A stretch of 20,371 nt of DNA. Origin: a virus. How positions within the stretch are numbered: the stretch's first letter is position 1; each line of letters opens with the position of its first letter. The position numbers and the translations under genes were made by a program. This document shows positions 1-6,874 of this stretch, piece after piece. The DNA lies in IMG/VR virus record IMGVR_UViG_3300025869_000133, positions 1 to 20,371 of that record. One strand, 5' to 3'. The notes beneath the pieces are model-generated. The model did no database searches, was not told where the DNA came from, and worked only from the letters and a program-made list of their open reading frames with translations.

Positions 1-2
1 GT

Positions 3-338
3 ACAGAAATCGTTGGTAATATCATTCACTGTAAAAATGCAAAGTCAAGATTGACTGTTGAGAACAGAGTGGTTGATGTTAGATTATCATACGACAAAGG
101 ACTGGACAGGTACTATGGTCTATTAGATATGGCACTTGCATTCGGAGTATTTGAGAAATCATCTACAAGAGTTAAACTTCCAAATGGTAAAACCGAGTTC
201 GGAAAAACCATTAACAACAATCCCGAAAAATACTTCACACCCGAAGTAATGGATTTATTAGAGACACACGCACAGGAATATTTTAAATATGGAAGCAAGA
301 CTAGAACAGACGATACTGAAGAATCTGATACAGAGTGA
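3..338 (+). CDS. uvsX: UvsX-like recombinase, C-terminal part (5' end outside window)
   Basis: RecA-family recombinase of T4-like phages, which loads on single-stranded DNA and drives strand exchange for recombination-dependent replication and repair. Only the last 111 codons are present; the reading frame is open from the left edge and no start codon is needed inside the window. Recognisable stretches are the SRLTVENR segment, the DKGLDRYYGLLD segment and GKTINNNPEKYFTPE, which I know from the C-terminal part of marine T4-like UvsX proteins. The Walker motifs lie upstream and cannot be checked. The 3' end overlaps the next gene (gp41-type helicase) by 50 bases, so the two are probably co-transcribed and translationally coupled. 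The uvsX-gp41 neighbourhood supports the call. Confidence 0.88.
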   Translation, partial: TEIVGNIIHCKNAKSRLTVENRVVDVRLSYDKGLDRYYGLLDMALAFGVFEKSSTRVKLPNGKTEFGKTINNNPEKYFTPEVMDLLETHAQEYFKYGSKTRTDDTEESDTE

Positions 339-1692
339 GGAATTTGCACGAAAGTGTGTTCCATTCATTAAATCAGATTACTTTACAGACCCCGAGGAAA
401 GAGTAGTATTTCAAGAGATTACAAAATATTTTGAATCTTATACTAAAAATCCAACAGTAGAAGCATTACTTATCAATCTTGATAATTCAAGTAATCTTAG
501 CGATACCGTTCTTAAGAACGCTAAGGGGATTGTTGCAAAAGTTAAAACAGATACCGAAGAGACACCACAAGATTGGTTGGTCACTGAAACTGAACAGTGG
601 TGTAAAGACCGTGCAGTTTATATTGCAGTGATGGATTCCATAGAAGTTTTAGATAAGAAGTCTCAAAGGTCAACAGGTGAAATACCCGAACTCCTTAAGG
701 ATGCACTTTCAGTTTCCTTTGATACCAATATTGGTCACGATGTCTTAGAAGATGCAGAAGCACGATTTGAGTTCTACAATATGGAAGAAGAGAAGATTCC
801 ATTTGACCTAGAATACTTTAACAAGATTACTAAAGGTGGTTTACCTAACAAGACTTTAAACATTTGTCTTGCAGGAACTGGTGTTGGTAAGTCATTGTTT
901 ATGTGTCATCAAGCTGCAAGTTGTCTTATGATGAACAAGAATGTATTATACATTACACTTGAAATGTCAGAGGAAAGAATTGCAGAAAGAATTGATGCAA
1001 ACATTATGAATATCCCTATGAAAGATATTCCCGAAATGAATAAGAAACTCTATGATAAGAAAATTGACAAGTTAAAGAGTAAGACAAAGGGTAAACTTAT
1101 TGTCAAAGAATATCCTACTGCATCTGCTCACGTTGGACACTTCAGACATCTATTACAAGAGTTAGACATTAAGAAAGACTTTCAACCCGATATAATATTT
1201 GTTGATTACTTAAACATATGTTCAAGTGCAAGAGTCAAGCCAGGAAGTGGTGCAAACTCTTATACACTTGTTAAGAGTATTGCAGAGGAACTTAGGGGAC
1301 TTGCAGTAGAGTTTGATGTCCCATTAGTAAGTGCAACACAGACTACAAGAAGTGGTTACGGTTCTACTGATATTGGACTCGAAGACACTTCAGAATCATT
1401 TGGATTACCTGCAACTGCAGATTTAATGTTTGCACTGATTACATCCGATGAACTAGAAGAACTAGACCAACTCGTAGTCAAACAGTTGAAGAACAGATAC
1501 AATGACCCAACTATATTCAAAAGGTTTATCATTGGTATTGATAGAAGTCGTATGAAACTCTATGATTGTGAACAAGATGCACAAGAAGAACTGGTCGATA
1601 GTGGTATGAATGTCGATGATGATGTACCAGTATTTGATAGAGGAAGGAACGATGGTCAAAAAAGAGATTACAGTGCATTTAAGGTAGAATAA
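289..1692 (+). CDS. 41: Replicative DNA helicase, DnaB family (T4 gp41-like)
   Basis: Hexameric 5'-3' helicase that unwinds the fork and works with the gp61-type primase (gene at 15564). Length 467 residues, close to T4 gp41. The N-terminal domain (about 1-115) is helical. The RecA-like ATPase domain starts near 165, with Walker A GTGVGKS at 196-202, TLEMSEERIAERI just after (the DnaB-type segment) and Walker B IIFVDYLN at 302-309. The later segment with SATQTTRSGYGSTD matches the DnaB H3/H4 region. The start at 289 is the only good one: it gives the typical beginning MEARLEQTILKNLI and lies inside the uvsX end, overlapping it by 50 bases. A weak AGGA lies about 13 bases upstream. In T4 gp41 and gp61 act as one primosome; here about 14 kb separates them. 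Confidence 0.93.
   Translation: MEARLEQTILKNLIQSEEFARKCVPFIKSDYFTDPEERVVFQEITKYFESYTKNPTVEALLINLDNSSNLSDTVLKNAKGIVAKVKTDTEETPQDWLVTETEQWCKDRAVYIAVMDSIEVLDKKSQRSTGEIPELLKDALSVSFDTNIGHDVLEDAEARFEFYNMEEEKIPFDLEYFNKITKGGLPNKTLNICLAGTGVGKSLFMCHQAASCLMMNKNVLYITLEMSEERIAERIDANIMNIPMKDIPEMNKKLYDKKIDKLKSKTKGKLIVKEYPTASAHVGHFRHLLQELDIKKDFQPDIIFVDYLNICSSARVKPGSGANSYTLVKSIAEELRGLAVEFDVPLVSATQTTRSGYGSTDIGLEDTSESFGLPATADLMFALITSDELEELDQLVVKQLKNRYNDPTIFKRFIIGIDRSRMKLYDCEQDAQEELVDSGMNVDDDVPVFDRGRNDGQKRDYSAFKVE
496..525. repeat. Nested inverted repeat inside the helicase gene
   Basis: CTTAGCG (496-502) is matched by its exact reverse complement CGCTAAG (519-525). The 12-base perfect palindrome GTTCTTAAGAAC (508-519) lies between and partly overlaps the right arm. 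The two structures compete, since base 519 belongs to both. It lies in coding sequence for the N-terminal domain. No function is known to me and chance is possible. Confidence 0.5.
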
Positions 1693-1698
1693 ATGCAC

Positions 1699-1705
1699 TA
1701 AATAG
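1699..1705 (+). promoter_or_regulatory. Late-type promoter box CTAAATA
   Basis: CTAAATA resembles the T4 late -10 element TATAAATA, which is read by the phage sigma factor gp55 and has no -35 box. By T4 spacing, transcription would start near 1711, five bases before the ATG at 1716. It is followed by GTAGTA, as at 2304 and 5202. Confidence 0.55.
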
Positions 1706-1715
1706 TAGTAATATT

Positions 1716-1889
1716 ATGAAATCTTTAAAACCCAAAGAAGTATTATCACTAATACAACAGAAAGTAGACCTCAAAAGAACATTACGTTCTGCTAAAAAGA
1801 ACGGTGAAGATTCAACAGTAGACAATATATCTAAAAAAATTCACAAAATTGAGTCGAAACTACACAAGTCCCACCTCCAAAAACCCTAA
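1716..1889 (+). CDS. Small hypothetical protein, 57 residues, coiled-coil-like
   Basis: I do not recognise this protein. It begins MKSLKPKEVLSLIQQ and is basic and helical throughout, with leucine/isoleucine spacing suggestive of a short coiled coil (residues 8-50). It has no membrane segment. The reading frame fills most of the 224-base interval between the helicase gene and the next gene and is read in AT-rich sequence whose codon choice resembles its neighbours. A late-type box CTAAATA lies 10 bases before the start, and the ATG sits in TAATATTATG with no Shine-Dalgarno sequence, a start context shared with several genes here. It could be a structural or regulatory small protein. That it is a real gene rests on the promoter and context, not homology. 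Confidence 0.55.
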   Translation: MKSLKPKEVLSLIQQKVDLKRTLRSAKKNGEDSTVDNISKKIHKIESKLHKSHLQKP

Positions 1890-1916
1890 ATAACTGTATA
1901 AATTTAGGAGACATTT
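1886..1916 (+). promoter_or_regulatory. Late promoter and strong ribosome site of the 1917 gene
   Basis: CTAAATA (1886-1892) is followed by TATAAAT (1897-1903) and the Shine-Dalgarno sequence TTAGGAGA (1904-1911), six bases before the ATG. Nearly the same order of elements stands before the gene at 15303. The first box overlaps the stop codon of the 1716 gene. Confidence 0.6.
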
Positions 1917-2279
1917 ATGACATTTGCAGCACAAATAGTAGATTTAGATGCAAGAATAGCAAACGAACAAAAACACATTGATTGGTTCAACAATGTTAAT
2001 GGTTCATATGGCTTTATGGAGGTTGCTTCTTTACCAACTTATACTAATGTTGATGGTAAGAATGGATATTGGGCTCAATGGAGACTAGACAATCCTTCCT
2101 TAGATGGGTCAAATGGTACAGATGATGAAAATATGCAACATTTTATGTGGGATGAACACCAAAATGACACTACGGATTGGACTTCAGTAAAAACAACAAT
2201 GCAAGCATCCATTGACTCAATGACTGCAGATAGAAACCATCTACAGTCTAACATAGACAACGGAAATCCTGGCCCTTAA
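1917..2279 (+). CDS. Hypothetical protein, 120 residues, probably late-expressed
   Basis: I do not recognise a family. The protein begins with a helical stretch (MTFAAQIVDLDARIANEQKH) and ends in another (about 85-112), both with heptad-like spacing. The middle (25-80) is rich in Trp, Tyr, Asn, Asp and Gly, giving an acidic, aromatic-rich core. This layout resembles small phage virion proteins with helical ends, but that is only a guess. There is no signal peptide or membrane segment. The start is well fixed by the Shine-Dalgarno TTAGGAG six bases upstream. It is followed by a 61-base gap holding the regulatory repeat of the 2341 gene. Its promoter and ribosome site resemble those of the 71-residue gene at 15303, so the two may be expressed at the same time. 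Confidence 0.8.
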   Translation: MTFAAQIVDLDARIANEQKHIDWFNNVNGSYGFMEVASLPTYTNVDGKNGYWAQWRLDNPSLDGSNGTDDENMQHFMWDEHQNDTTDWTSVKTTMQASIDSMTADRNHLQSNIDNGNPGP

Positions 2280-2296
2280 CTTAAAAAGAAAAATAC

Positions 2297-2304
2297 CATA
2301 AATA
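2297..2304 (+). promoter_or_regulatory. Late-type promoter box CATAAATA
   Basis: CATAAATA differs from the T4 late consensus TATAAATA in one base. By T4 spacing the transcript would begin near 2310, at the end of the left arm of the inverted repeat described next, leaving a leader of about 31 bases. Confidence 0.6.
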
Positions 2305-2342
2305 GTAGTAATACTCACATAAATGTGATATAATACTACTAT
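2302..2342. promoter_or_regulatory. Inverted repeat over the start of the 2341 gene, with an extended -10 box inside
   Basis: ATAGTAGTA (2302-2310) pairs perfectly with TACTACTAT (2334-2342), and the last two bases of the right arm are the AT of the ATG. Inside is a second perfect repeat, TCACAT-AA-ATGTGA (2315-2328). Between the inner repeat and the right arm is TGATATAAT, an extended -10 promoter (TATAAT at 2329-2334). In mRNA coming from upstream the start codon would be paired. Transcripts from the 2297 late box would lack the left arm. The inner palindrome could also be an operator. Confidence 0.6.
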
Positions 2343-3540
2343 GGGCGCAAAGAATCTACATTTAGAACACTTAGAAGACGAGATTATCAATCAAGGGATT
2401 GATGGTGGTCGTGGTGCTATAAACTTCTTACGAGGTCTTAGAGATATGCTGAAGGGTAGTTCTAAGAAGTCTGTTAATATGACCGTCAAATGGGATGGTG
2501 CTCCTGCAATCTTTTGTGGTAAACATCCCGAAACCAATCAATTCTTTGTTGCAAAGAAATCACTATTCAATAAAGACCCACTATATTATACTTCAGAACA
2601 ACAAATAAAAGATGCACCCGAACTAAGTGGTACACTAGAGTCTAAATTCTTAGATTCATTCAAGTATTTGTCTGCACTATCATTTTCAGATATCTTACAG
2701 GGTGACTTAATGTTCACTGATGATAAAAAGATGGAAGATATAGATGGAACCCAATGTGTGACCTTTCAACCAAATACAATAATGTATGCTGTCGATATCA
2801 ATTCAGAACTTGGTGGAAAGATTGCAAACGCAAAACTAGGAATAGTGTTTCACACTACTTACACTGGTACAACAATTGATGACTTAAGTGCATCCTTCGG
2901 TGCAAAACTTCCAAGTGGAAGTAGCACAGATGTGTGGATGGATGATGCATCGTATAAAGATGTCAGTGGTAAAGGGTCGATGACTGCAAAGGAAACAGTT
3001 TCACTTACACAAGAACTATCTAAAACAGGTAAAGCATTTCACGGTATCAAAAGAAACGACTTACAGAAGTTTACTAAGATACAGGATACTATTGCAATGA
3101 AAGGTGCAGGTGCATCTTATAAAACATATTGCAACACTTTAATAAGACAAGGGAAGTTTAATCCAACATATAATGGATACATAAAACACTTTGAAAACTA
3201 TTGGAAAGATAAAGTAGTCGCAAAGGTCAAGATGGAAAAGACTAAAAAAATTAAAACAGAGATTGGACAACAACTCCTTGCAGAACTTCGTGGTCTTAAA
3301 TCCTTTATTGTAAATCTAACTGCATTTATGGGATACCTAGTGTCTGCAAAACAGATGATTATAACCGTACTAAATAGAGTAAAGAGTATAGGAACTTTTA
3401 AAAAAACTGCAACAGGATTTGAAACAGTAAACCCCGAGGGATATGTTGCAATTGATAATGATGGTAAAGCAGTCAAACTCGTAGATAGAATGGAGTTTGC
3501 ATTTAATAACTTTACTGCAATCAAAAACTGGGATAAGTAG
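2341..3540 (+). CDS. Conserved phage protein with nucleotidyltransferase/ligase-like motifs (DUF6267-like)
   Basis: I recognise the overall pattern as a conserved protein of marine T4-like phages that I recall as DUF6267; its function is not established. Length 399 residues. The segment VNMTVKWDGAPAIFCG carries K50-W-D-G53, matching motif I (KxDG) of covalent nucleotidyltransferases such as DNA and RNA ligases, where the Lys takes AMP. Downstream, LQGDLMF (119-125) is placed like motif III, and GIVFHTTYTG (167-176) like motif IIIa. I cannot assign motifs IV and V with confidence, so activity is inference. The C-terminal third is basic and helical. The stop codon TAG directly abuts the ATG of the basic protein at 3541, and the nucleotidyltransferase-kinase follows, suggesting a co-expressed set. 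Translation start is set in an inverted repeat. Confidence 0.85.
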   Translation: MGAKNLHLEHLEDEIINQGIDGGRGAINFLRGLRDMLKGSSKKSVNMTVKWDGAPAIFCGKHPETNQFFVAKKSLFNKDPLYYTSEQQIKDAPELSGTLESKFLDSFKYLSALSFSDILQGDLMFTDDKKMEDIDGTQCVTFQPNTIMYAVDINSELGGKIANAKLGIVFHTTYTGTTIDDLSASFGAKLPSGSSTDVWMDDASYKDVSGKGSMTAKETVSLTQELSKTGKAFHGIKRNDLQKFTKIQDTIAMKGAGASYKTYCNTLIRQGKFNPTYNGYIKHFENYWKDKVVAKVKMEKTKKIKTEIGQQLLAELRGLKSFIVNLTAFMGYLVSAKQMIITVLNRVKSIGTFKKTATGFETVNPEGYVAIDNDGKAVKLVDRMEFAFNNFTAIKNWDK

Positions 3541-3915
3541 ATGAAATCTTTTATAGAAATATTTAAAGAAATGCAAGAAGCAGACTCTATGCAAACTCGT
3601 CTTAAGAAAAAGAAAGCATTCAGAAAAAACAAACATAAAATTCTTCAGAAACGCAAAAAGGCAATGAAGAGGAAAAACCTAGACCCTGTAAAACTTGCAA
3701 AACGTGCTAAGAAACAAGCAAGAGATATGGTTGCAAAGAAAATGTTAAAGGGTCAATCAAAAGCAAAATTAGGTATGAGTGGTAAAGAAGCACTCGAAAA
3801 GAAATTAGATAAGAAAAAGGGTGCAATAGCAAAACTTGCTAAAAAACTTCTACCATTAATACGCAAAAAAGAAGCATCAAAAACTAAGAAAGTGAAGAAA
3901 GAAGATGACAAATAA
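3541..3915 (+). CDS. Very basic small protein, candidate head-internal DNA-binding protein
   Basis: 124 residues, more than a third Lys or Arg, with almost no aromatic residues after position 27. It is predicted to be helical and likely binds nucleic acid by charge. It begins MKSFIEIFKEMQEADSM, which resembles the T4 capsid-targeting sequence MKTYQEFIAE in its M-K-x-aromatic opening and E at position 10, but lacks a perfect [L/I]-x-E site. The segment RAKKQARDMVAKKMLKG (55-71) and the C-terminal KKGAIAKLAKKLLPLIRKK look like a recurring phage module known to me only as hypothetical. The gene starts at the base after the preceding stop codon and overlaps the next gene by 11 bases, so coupling is likely. 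A role in packing DNA in the head is inference from charge and context. Confidence 0.8.
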   Translation: MKSFIEIFKEMQEADSMQTRLKKKKAFRKNKHKILQKRKKAMKRKNLDPVKLAKRAKKQARDMVAKKMLKGQSKAKLGMSGKEALEKKLDKKKGAIAKLAKKLLPLIRKKEASKTKKVKKEDDK

Positions 3916-5203
3916 AAATTTTACAAGTTGGTTATCAGAAGCAAAGGGTAAAGGTGCAGTATTTACTTTCGGTAGATTCAATCCACCCACAACAGGACAC
4001 GAAAAACTTGTTAACAAACTAAATGGAGTTGCAAAAGGATATGGAGATGCACTCCTATTCTCATCTCATTCAAATGATAAAGTTAAAAATCCATTATCCC
4101 ACAAAGATAAGGTTAAATATCTAAAAGCATTTTTTGGTAAAAAGGTAACAGTTATAGACACAGATGTTAAACAAGTGTTCCAAATCTTAGTGTTTCTTTT
4201 TGATAAAAAATATACAAAAATTAGAATGGTTGTTGGGTCAGATAGAGTAAGAGAGTTTGATACACTTCTAAACAAATACAACTCGGTTAAAGCACGACAC
4301 GGTTTCTACAAATTTGAGGAAATAGAAGTAATCTCTGCAGGTGAAAGAGACCCCGACTCAGATGATGTCAGTGGAATGTCTGCAAGTAAGATGAGAGAGT
4401 TCGCAGAGAAAGGTGACTTTGATTCATTCAAACAAGGAGTTCCTTCTACTGGTGTAAGATTTGCAGAGAAACTATATAAATCAATCCGTAAAGGAATGGG
4501 TATTGCAGAAAGTACACTACCGTCATATATGCTGGAAGATTTGATACAAGAAGGAGTCTATGACCCTGGCACATTCAAAGCAGTATTTCTTTCAGGTGGG
4601 CCAGGAAGTGGTAAATCTGCAGTAGTCAAAAAGTTGGCATTAACTGCACTTGGTTTAAAAATGGTCAACACTGATAGAGCATTTGAGAACGGATTAAAGA
4701 AAGCAGGAATGTCACTTGACCTTAGAGGTGCAGACTTTAGTAAAGTAGACCCTATCCGTGCAAAAGCAAAAAAGATTACAGGTAAAAACTTAGATGGATA
4801 TATCGATGGAAGACTAGGTCTTATCTTTGACACTACAAGTGCAAAGTCGGATAAGATTAAGTCCTACAAAAAACTGTTAGATACATTAGGATATGAATAC
4901 AAAATGGTATTTGTTAATGCAAGTCTAGACAATGCACAAAAAAGAAATGACTTAAGGTCTAGAAAACTACCATCTGCAATTGTAAAGAAAGATTGGGACG
5001 CTGCACAAAAAAATGCAAAAGAGTATCGAACAATTTTTGGTAAAGACTTTGTAGAGATTACGAATGACGATGACCTTGCAAGTCTTGACAAAAAGGCAAA
5101 TTCACTATACAGTAAACTGTTAGGTTGGTCTACTTCATTCCCTAAAAACAAAATTGCACTACAATGGAAACAACGAGAGTTGGATGCAAAACGAACTAAA
5201 TAG
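3905..5203 (+). CDS. Bifunctional nucleotidyltransferase and P-loop kinase-like protein
   Basis: 432 residues with two enzyme domains. Domain 1 (about 18-195) is a HIGH-superfamily nucleotidyltransferase: GRFNPPTTGH at 23-32 is the nucleotide-binding motif, VVGSDR at 109-114 is conserved, and MSASKMR at 158-164 matches the ISSTxxR motif. Domain 2 (about 224-405) is a P-loop kinase: FLSGGPGSGKS with Walker A at 231-238, then VNTDRAF (the Asp-Arg seen in zeta-toxin-like kinases) and IFDTTSAK. The arrangement recalls NadR (NMN adenylyltransferase plus ribosylnicotinamide kinase), but the substrate is unknown. The N-terminus MTNKNFTSWLSEA has L-S-E at 10-12, and the linker has IAE (200-202) and IQE (214-216), all possible prohead-protease sites. 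The start overlaps the preceding gene by 11 bases. Confidence 0.87.
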   Translation: MTNKNFTSWLSEAKGKGAVFTFGRFNPPTTGHEKLVNKLNGVAKGYGDALLFSSHSNDKVKNPLSHKDKVKYLKAFFGKKVTVIDTDVKQVFQILVFLFDKKYTKIRMVVGSDRVREFDTLLNKYNSVKARHGFYKFEEIEVISAGERDPDSDDVSGMSASKMREFAEKGDFDSFKQGVPSTGVRFAEKLYKSIRKGMGIAESTLPSYMLEDLIQEGVYDPGTFKAVFLSGGPGSGKSAVVKKLALTALGLKMVNTDRAFENGLKKAGMSLDLRGADFSKVDPIRAKAKKITGKNLDGYIDGRLGLIFDTTSAKSDKIKSYKKLLDTLGYEYKMVFVNASLDNAQKRNDLRSRKLPSAIVKKDWDAAQKNAKEYRTIFGKDFVEITNDDDLASLDKKANSLYSKLLGWSTSFPKNKIALQWKQRELDAKRTK

Positions 5204-5210
5204 TAGTATG
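5196..5210 (+). promoter_or_regulatory. Late promoter box predicting a leaderless transcript
   Basis: CTAAATA (5196-5202) overlaps the stop of the preceding gene and is followed by GTAGT and ATG at 5208. In T4 late promoters the last A of the box is at -6, so +1 falls exactly on the A of this ATG. The identical spacing occurs at 13106-13120. Confidence 0.55.
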
Positions 5211-6347
5211 TTAGATTTAATAAGAAATAAGATAAAAACTCTAAAAGAAGATGCAGTCTCAGATGTTAAAGCAAAACACGTAGACGAATTAGAGAGACTA
5301 AAGACTAGACAGGAAAGAGAACTAGAACAATTAAAATCAAGACAAGTACGACAAACAGATACTGCAAAATCCAATGTAGATGCAGAAAAGGAAAGAGAGA
5401 AACAAAGAAAGTCAGTATCATCTGAAGAGACATCGGTAAAACAAGACAAAGATGTTAAGGATAAAAAAGGCACTCAACCTGCAAAATACTATGCAGGAGA
5501 TATGTCTAAGTCTACAAAAGACAAAAGAGATGCACACTTCAAAGCAAAAAAGAGTGGCCCAGCACCTGGCGACCACGATGCAGAAACAAAACCATCTCAA
5601 CATACTATAAAGTTTAAGAAAATGTTTGGTGAAGACAGTTTAGAAGAAGATAACGGTCTCCAAGCAAAAGCAGATAAGTCGGGTATATCAAAAGGTATAT
5701 TACAGAAAGTTTACAACAGAGGACTTGCTGCATTTAAGACTGGTCATAGACCTGGCGCAACTGCACCTCAATGGGCAATGGCAAGAGTTAATTCATTCAT
5801 CACTAAAGGTTCGGGAACTTGGGGTGGTGCAGATAAAGACCTTGCTAAACAAGCAGGTGGTAAATCAGAGTCAATAGAAGAAGGAACTGATATCAAAAAA
5901 CAACTCAGCAAGATTAAGGGGTTAAGTAAGAAACAACTAGAAACATTGTCAACAATGAACACTTCACAACTAACAGTTTTAGTTCAACAGTTATCTTCAT
6001 TAGTAATGGGTGAACAAGACGAGTGTTGGGACGGATACACACAAAAAGGTATGAAAAAGAAAGGGGACAAAATGGTTCCTAATTGTGTTCCCGAAGAAAG
6101 AGACTATAAAAAAGAGTACGAAAACTACCAAGGTAAACCTGAACAAATTAAAAGACGTGCAAAGAGAAATGAAGCACGAAGAAGTTTAAAGGACAGAAAG
6201 GATATTAAAGGAAAGGATGTTCATCACAAGGATAACAATCCTATGAACAACGACAAATCAAATCTTTCCATAGTTAGTAAAAATTTTAATAGAAAAGAAC
6301 CTAGACTTAGGGAATTAAAGAACAAAGGAGCATTACCAAAATGTTAA
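5208..6347 (+). CDS. Modular phage protein: coiled coil, three conserved modules and a C-terminal HNH motif
   Basis: 379 residues from the ATG at 5208; an upstream TTG at 5154 would run into the preceding gene. Modules in order: N-terminal segment MLDLIRNKIKTLKE with an LKE site at 12-14; a charged coiled coil (15-75); a short module with KYYAGDMSKSTKDKRDAHF (from about 92); a module from about 149 to 220 with GILQKVYNRGLAAFKTGHRP, which I recall as a DUF5824-like phage domain; a Cys module (C273-W-D-G-Y to N-C293-V-P-E); and an HNH-type end with DVHHKDNNPMNN (337-348) and NLSIVSKNFNR. The paired His and Asn fit an HNH nuclease, though activity is unproven. LEE and IEE sites lie between modules. 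The stop overlaps the next gene by 7 bases. A head-internal nuclease is one possible role. Confidence 0.85.
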   Translation: MLDLIRNKIKTLKEDAVSDVKAKHVDELERLKTRQERELEQLKSRQVRQTDTAKSNVDAEKEREKQRKSVSSEETSVKQDKDVKDKKGTQPAKYYAGDMSKSTKDKRDAHFKAKKSGPAPGDHDAETKPSQHTIKFKKMFGEDSLEEDNGLQAKADKSGISKGILQKVYNRGLAAFKTGHRPGATAPQWAMARVNSFITKGSGTWGGADKDLAKQAGGKSESIEEGTDIKKQLSKIKGLSKKQLETLSTMNTSQLTVLVQQLSSLVMGEQDECWDGYTQKGMKKKGDKMVPNCVPEERDYKKEYENYQGKPEQIKRRAKRNEARRSLKDRKDIKGKDVHHKDNNPMNNDKSNLSIVSKNFNRKEPRLRELKNKGALPKC

Positions 6348-6874
6348 AAGAATATCACGAAATAGGAACAGACTCATATAGAAACTATCTTCAGAGAACA
6401 ACTCCTGAACAATCTATAGAAGAGTACGTCAAAGAATCGCAAAAGAATCTAAAAAGTCAAAAACAAAAACACTTTAGTCAAGTGTTCCAAAACCCTTTAA
6501 AAGGATTCCCTTACAACGAAGAGATTGAAGTAAGGAAAATTGAAGAGAAGTATAAACCTTACATAATGAAAGGTTTTGAAAGAGTTACAGACTTGTACGT
6601 CCAATTCAGAGGAAATGGAGAAGAGAAAGACTTCGCAAAAGCAAAGAAGATGGTTATGGATTATTCTAAGAAACATAAACTAGATATCAAAGACAATCCA
6701 AGAAACAAAGTATTCGGAACACCTCAAGAAGGTTCAAGTGCATATAAAATAAGTCTTTTTGCAAAGTTCACTAAAGATAAAGACCACGATTTTGCACCAT
6801 TATACAAACAATTATCTACATTAAAGACTGCAGAAGACCACGGTGGTGGTTATGCAGAACCAATTAAAAAATGA
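6341..6874 (+). CDS. Hypothetical protein, 177 residues
   Basis: I do not recognise this protein. It is hydrophilic, rich in Lys, Glu, Tyr and Phe, with no membrane segment, signal peptide or clear catalytic motif. The first third (1-50) is helical and charged. The middle part (about 75-150) alternates beta-like stretches such as VTDLYVQF and AYKISLFAKF with a helix DFAKAKKMVMDYSKKH, suggesting a small alpha/beta domain. It ends with HGGGYAEPIKK. The start overlaps the preceding HNH-motif gene by 7 bases, and the last codons overlap the next gene by 4 bases (ATGA type), so it is embedded in a translationally coupled run. The opening MLKEYHE has an L-K-E but is too short to be called a targeting sequence. 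Confidence 0.8.
   Translation: MLKEYHEIGTDSYRNYLQRTTPEQSIEEYVKESQKNLKSQKQKHFSQVFQNPLKGFPYNEEIEVRKIEEKYKPYIMKGFERVTDLYVQFRGNGEEKDFAKAKKMVMDYSKKHKLDIKDNPRNKVFGTPQEGSSAYKISLFAKFTKDKDHDFAPLYKQLSTLKTAEDHGGGYAEPIKK

Noticed and set aside
51-338. Stand-alone 95-residue gene starting with TTG
   Set aside because: The frame is open to the left edge and the upstream residues continue the UvsX pattern; the TTG is an internal Leu codon.
2315-2328. CRP-type site
   Set aside because: The half-sites are in the opposite order (TCACA-N4-TGTGA rather than TGTGA-N6-TCACA), so it is not the known CRP motif.
3198-3636. Long open frames on the minus strand (also at 113, 1462, 4066, 4558, 4864, 5159, 9714, 11187, 15866 and 16274)
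   Set aside because: They lie opposite well-supported + strand genes, have no ribosome sites or family pattern, and are expected in AT-rich, codon-biased sequence.
5154-5207. Upstream TTG start for the HNH-motif protein
   Set aside because: The ATG at 5208 follows the preceding stop by 4 bases, fits a late promoter and gives a normal N-terminus; the extra 18 residues are read from within the preceding gene.
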